Source: Thelephora terrestris (Eukaryota; Basidiomycota; Agaricomycetes; Thelephorales; Thelephoraceae). From it: a stretch of DNA of 64,000 nt. Numbering within the stretch: position 1 is the stretch's first letter; each line of letters begins with the position of its first letter. Positions 61,141 to 64,000 of this stretch are shown here, piece by piece. The translations under genes were made by a program, and so were the position numbers. The notes under the pieces were generated by a model, which had not been told where the DNA came from, searched no databases, and saw only the letters and a program-made list of their open reading frames with translations. The DNA is taken from positions 1,612,001-1,676,000 of the forward strand of contig WIUZ02000006.1 of NCBI GenBank assembly GCA_015956445.1, in the 5' to 3' direction.

Positions 61141-63184
61141 ATGTCCGAACCCACAGACATCCCTCGTACCCACAAAGCGTTTATCCGGCGGCCATCCGCG
61201 CCCGTAGCAGCATGGCTTTCCGCGCAAAAAACGCAACCCTTTGGCTCAAATCACGTCGAAGAGCAGATCGCCCGAAACTATAACTATCGAAGCTATGACC
61301 ATCCTCCCACCGTTGGGAATTTGAGGCTGGATTACAGCCTAGCCAAGGAGAGCGGCGGGGGCACTGAAGGTACCTTGCTGTCTCCTCCACCATAAACATT
61401 CATCCTTATACTCTCAAGATATCAAAAAGGGCAAGAAACGAAAGGCAGAGGGCGAGGTTGAGGACCCAGCCCAAACCAAGAAGAAGGCGCAGGCGGCCAC
61501 CAAAGTCACCAAGCCCCGGTATGACTTCGAAGTACTCTTGTCCGAGTGGGACCGCATTACCAAACCCAAATCCGCCTTTGACAACTCTGGGAGGCGATTG
61601 TCGGAACCAGTGGGGGATGAGATGCTGGCGGCGGAGGCTGGTGTAGCTGCAGGAGACTATCTTACCAGCTCTCTCCCGCCAGTGGAACCCGACGAGCAAT
61701 CAGAGAAGAAGGGCAAACTAAGTTCATCCATTCCTGCCAGCTCAAACGCAGAGTCCGCTTGGAAACGTTTGATCGGTCACTCCTTCCCCCCGCATGAAGT
61801 CTTACCTGTTCTTGGGGAAATGTTCGCGAGTAAGGATGAGGTCAAGACGGTCTGTAACCTCTTTGGAGACGTCGCCCAGGCTTTCATGAACGTGATGCAT
61901 GAGGTTTGCTCCGCCCTTCTTACCTCCAGAGGCACAGTCTTATTGCCTTTTTCTCGGCTCCTTCGCCCTGGATATTTCAATTTGTACCGTCCAGGCTCTA
62001 GATCTCCAAACTCTCCCACCCCGCCTCCGAGAGAAGTGTCTGGCTGTGTTGTGCCGGATATGCGGTCGCCAGGGTTTGCTTCCGAACGCATTGCAAATCC
62101 CGATTTGCTACGATCGATCGGATACTCCGCTATATCGTGGGGGGTTCGCCGACGTGTGGAAGGGACAACTCCAAAGTCGCCATGTCGCAGTCAAGGTATT
62201 AAGGATTTACTCAACTACGGACTCTGCCAAAACGACCAGTGTGAGCTGTTGCGATTCTACTAAAGAGATACATCGAACCACTGATGCTGACCTGTGTAGA
62301 GGTTCTGCAGGGAGGTCGTCACATGGAACACTCTTCGCCACCCGAATGTGCTGTCCCTTATAGGTGTTACAATGAATAAAGGTGAATTCGCAATGGCATC
62401 GGAGTGGATGGCGAATGGGAACATCAACGAGTTCGTAAAGGTGCATTGGGAAGTGAATCGGTTCGAGCTTGTGGGGCCCTGTTTCTTCCGCCTTCCGCAA
62501 CTATTACTGACGGATAATGTCTGATAGCTCGAAGATGCCGCTAGGGGGTTGATACATATCCACAGCCAGGGAATGATCCATGGGGATTTAAAGGGGGTAT
62601 GACTCTGAATCTCATTTTCAGCCCTGTGTTCTCACGTGCTTTCCACGAAGGCGAACATTTTGATTGATCAAAACCAACGTGCACGCCTTGCGGACTTCGG
62701 ACTTCTCACAATCGTCTCAGACCCCACCTACTTCACAGCCTCAACTTCCGCTGCTGCAGGTGGGACGACGCGATGGATGAGCCCAGAGCTCCTTCACCCA
62801 GAGCATTTTGGCCTTGATCATAGTCGCCCAAACAAGGAATCGGATTGCTATGCTCTAGGGATGGTCATCTATGAAGTGCTCAGCGGCCAGGTTCCGTTCC
62901 CTCGGTGCAAAGATTATATTATCATACGGAAGGTTGTTGATGGCGAACGCCCGGCAAGGCCGGAAGGGGCAAAGGAGGTATGGTTTACGGATGATCTGTG
63001 GAAGACCCTGAGTCTATGCTGGGAGACACAAGCCCGGGACCGACCAGGTATCGAGGCTGTACTTGAATGCTTAAAGCGGGCCTCTACCACCTGGAAGCCG
63101 CTCCCTCCACAAGTGAACGAGGGTGTACGAAATGACGAGAGTGATTGGGATCTCACGGCCTTGCAGTATGTTTCCTTGTCTTGA
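61141..63184 (+). CDS. chimeric kinase 2: Sgf73-like segments + TKL-type protein kinase
   Basis: Starts MSEPTDIPRTHKAF at 61141. The first exon ends near 61369; the next carries KKGKKRKAEGEVEDP, KKKAQAATKVTK and YDFEVLLSEWDRITKPK. These resemble the basic linker of Sgf73 and the segment after its SCA7 domain; the SCA7 domain itself is absent. Kinase region: WKRLIGHSFPPHEV, LREKCLAVLCRICGRQGLLP, YRGGFADVWKG, VAVKVLR, IHGDLKGANILID with the usual His, DFGLLTI, RWMSPELL, ETQARDRPGIEAV. The exon layout equals that of kinase 1, which lacks about 100 residues of the linker but keeps the zinc segment. Reads open to TGA at 63182-63184; an alternative splice could continue into 63190-63659. Active-site residues are intact. 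Confidence 0.8.
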
Positions 63185-63659
63185 AGGATCCTCCCGGGTG
63201 CTCAACTCAACTTTCAGACCGTCAAAATCGCCCCAGTTGACGCCCATGGTGCGTGGGGGTCAAGTGTCGCAGAACTTGGGGCCCCCATACTCGCCTTCTG
63301 GCCCACGCGATACTGGTTCGCCCGGCTTGAGCAGGAGGGGCGGCAGCCTCCCGCCACATCCTGTGGACAGCTCCAGGAGATTCTGGTTTTCAAGAGACTC
63401 CGACTCCGACTCCGACTCCCGGCCTATGGCAGTCACTCGTAGACTCGTGACCAGTCCGCCACGTGCGCTATTGGATTTATCTGGTAATACTAATAGTATC
63501 GACGCGCAGGTCACTCAGCCTATACATGCCTCGCCGGTTTTCAACAGTGACATGTCACTGTATGAATACCCTCCGCAACAGGCTTCACCGTTATATGGCG
63601 ACCCCCACGCTCATTGGGAGGATTTGTTTGCTGAGTTCAACGCTGGAGAGTATTTTTAA
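63185..63659 (+). pseudogene. transcription-factor-like C-terminal tail after kinase 2
   Basis: The frame from about 63200 reads LNSTFRPSKSPQLTPM, in the same frame as STSRLSESPQSMPM of the Zn2Cys6 factor. It continues with an Asp/Ser repeat (near 63400) and ends DPHAHWEDLFAEFNAGEYF with TAA at 63657. It is either a relic of a paralogous factor or a real last exon of kinase 2. No Zn2Cys6 or middle domain is present. Confidence 0.5.
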
Positions 63660-64000
63660 CGGTCTCCCGTGTTTAAATCTCAGATCTTCTCTCCTTATCT
63701 TCTGCGCTGTGTTATCCAGTTTGATTTGTATTGCTCTCTCTCCCGTCTTTCATCTCTAATTTACCGAGCTTTCTCCTGGTTTAGCCAATATTGATTTTCG
63801 AATGACCAACGAGGTTCTCGATGGCCAATAAATTTGTCGCCGACACAGTCGATCAACTACACCTTGGCTCTAAACATCACCGGATCTCCGTCACTCTGTC
63901 AGTGAATAGGTCGTGGCGGCGACAGAGTTAGTGCCTCCCTCGATGTCCAGCTCAGCTGAGAGTCAAACTCCTACTCCGCCCTCTATTTTATCACAAGAGA
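63660..64000. other. 3' flank of unit 2
   Basis: Aligns with 58431-58775; no gene. Confidence 0.7.

Larger units (their letters stand above)
59079..64000. repeat. tandem segmental duplication, unit 2 (continues past the window)
   Basis: Same order as unit 1: MAP kinase 3' part, ATPase relic, chimeric kinase, tail, 3' flank. The last 340 bases still align with 58431-58775, so the unit end is outside the window. Confidence 0.85.

Overview
The window reads as a filamentous basidiomycete (probably Agaricomycete) chromosome. Genes are dense and multi-exon with introns of about 50-90 bp. The transposons (Tnp2-type CACTA elements, a Ty3/Gypsy element) and the expanded tyrosine-kinase-like kinases are types I know from mushroom-forming fungi. 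Functional calls rest on reading motifs in the translated sequence; no database was searched.

Layout. 1-19.3 kb is a transposon nest. A Ty3/Gypsy element (1-9689, its 5' LTR mostly outside the window) sits inside a Tnp2 transposase gene of a first CACTA-like element (9690-11775). Its gag region was itself hit by a 1366-bp nearly perfect palindrome (592-1957) with CACTG ends and a 3-bp target duplication. A second Tnp2 element (12345-18762) looks complete: 35-bp identical terminal inverted repeats, an intact 1049-aa transposase in three exons, and an accessory gene. It split an older dispersed repeat that has a relative at about 22.3-23.8 kb.

19.6-40.2 kb holds host genes: a complete 13-exon cytochrome P450, an orphan gene (26272-27316), an acetamidase-type amidase, an RRM-like protein, the splicing factor U2AF large subunit, FIS1 (sharing a 128-bp divergent promoter with U2AF), a BRAP2/ETP1 RING-UBP protein, and a small C2H2 zinc-finger protein. 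40.2-45.4 kb has no gene I can support. 45.5-51.8 kb carries TAF10 and a Zn2Cys6 transcription factor.

51.8-64 kb is a decaying tandem duplication. The first copy has an intact 15-exon SLT2-type MAP kinase with a 5-nt micro-exon, a relic of an Fe-S scaffold ATPase (NBP35/CFD1 type), and a chimeric kinase gene whose N-terminus resembles SAGA subunit Sgf73. The second copy holds relics of the MAP kinase and ATPase plus a second chimeric kinase that is largely intact. Both kinase genes run into sequence resembling the C-terminal part of the upstream transcription factor, so the ancestral unit was probably transcription factor, MAP kinase, ATPase, kinase.

The main points of interest are the palindromic CACTG element, the complete Tnp2 element with a 7-8 bp rather than 3-bp target duplication, the micro-exons of the MAP kinase, and the Sgf73-kinase chimaeras in the tandem duplication.
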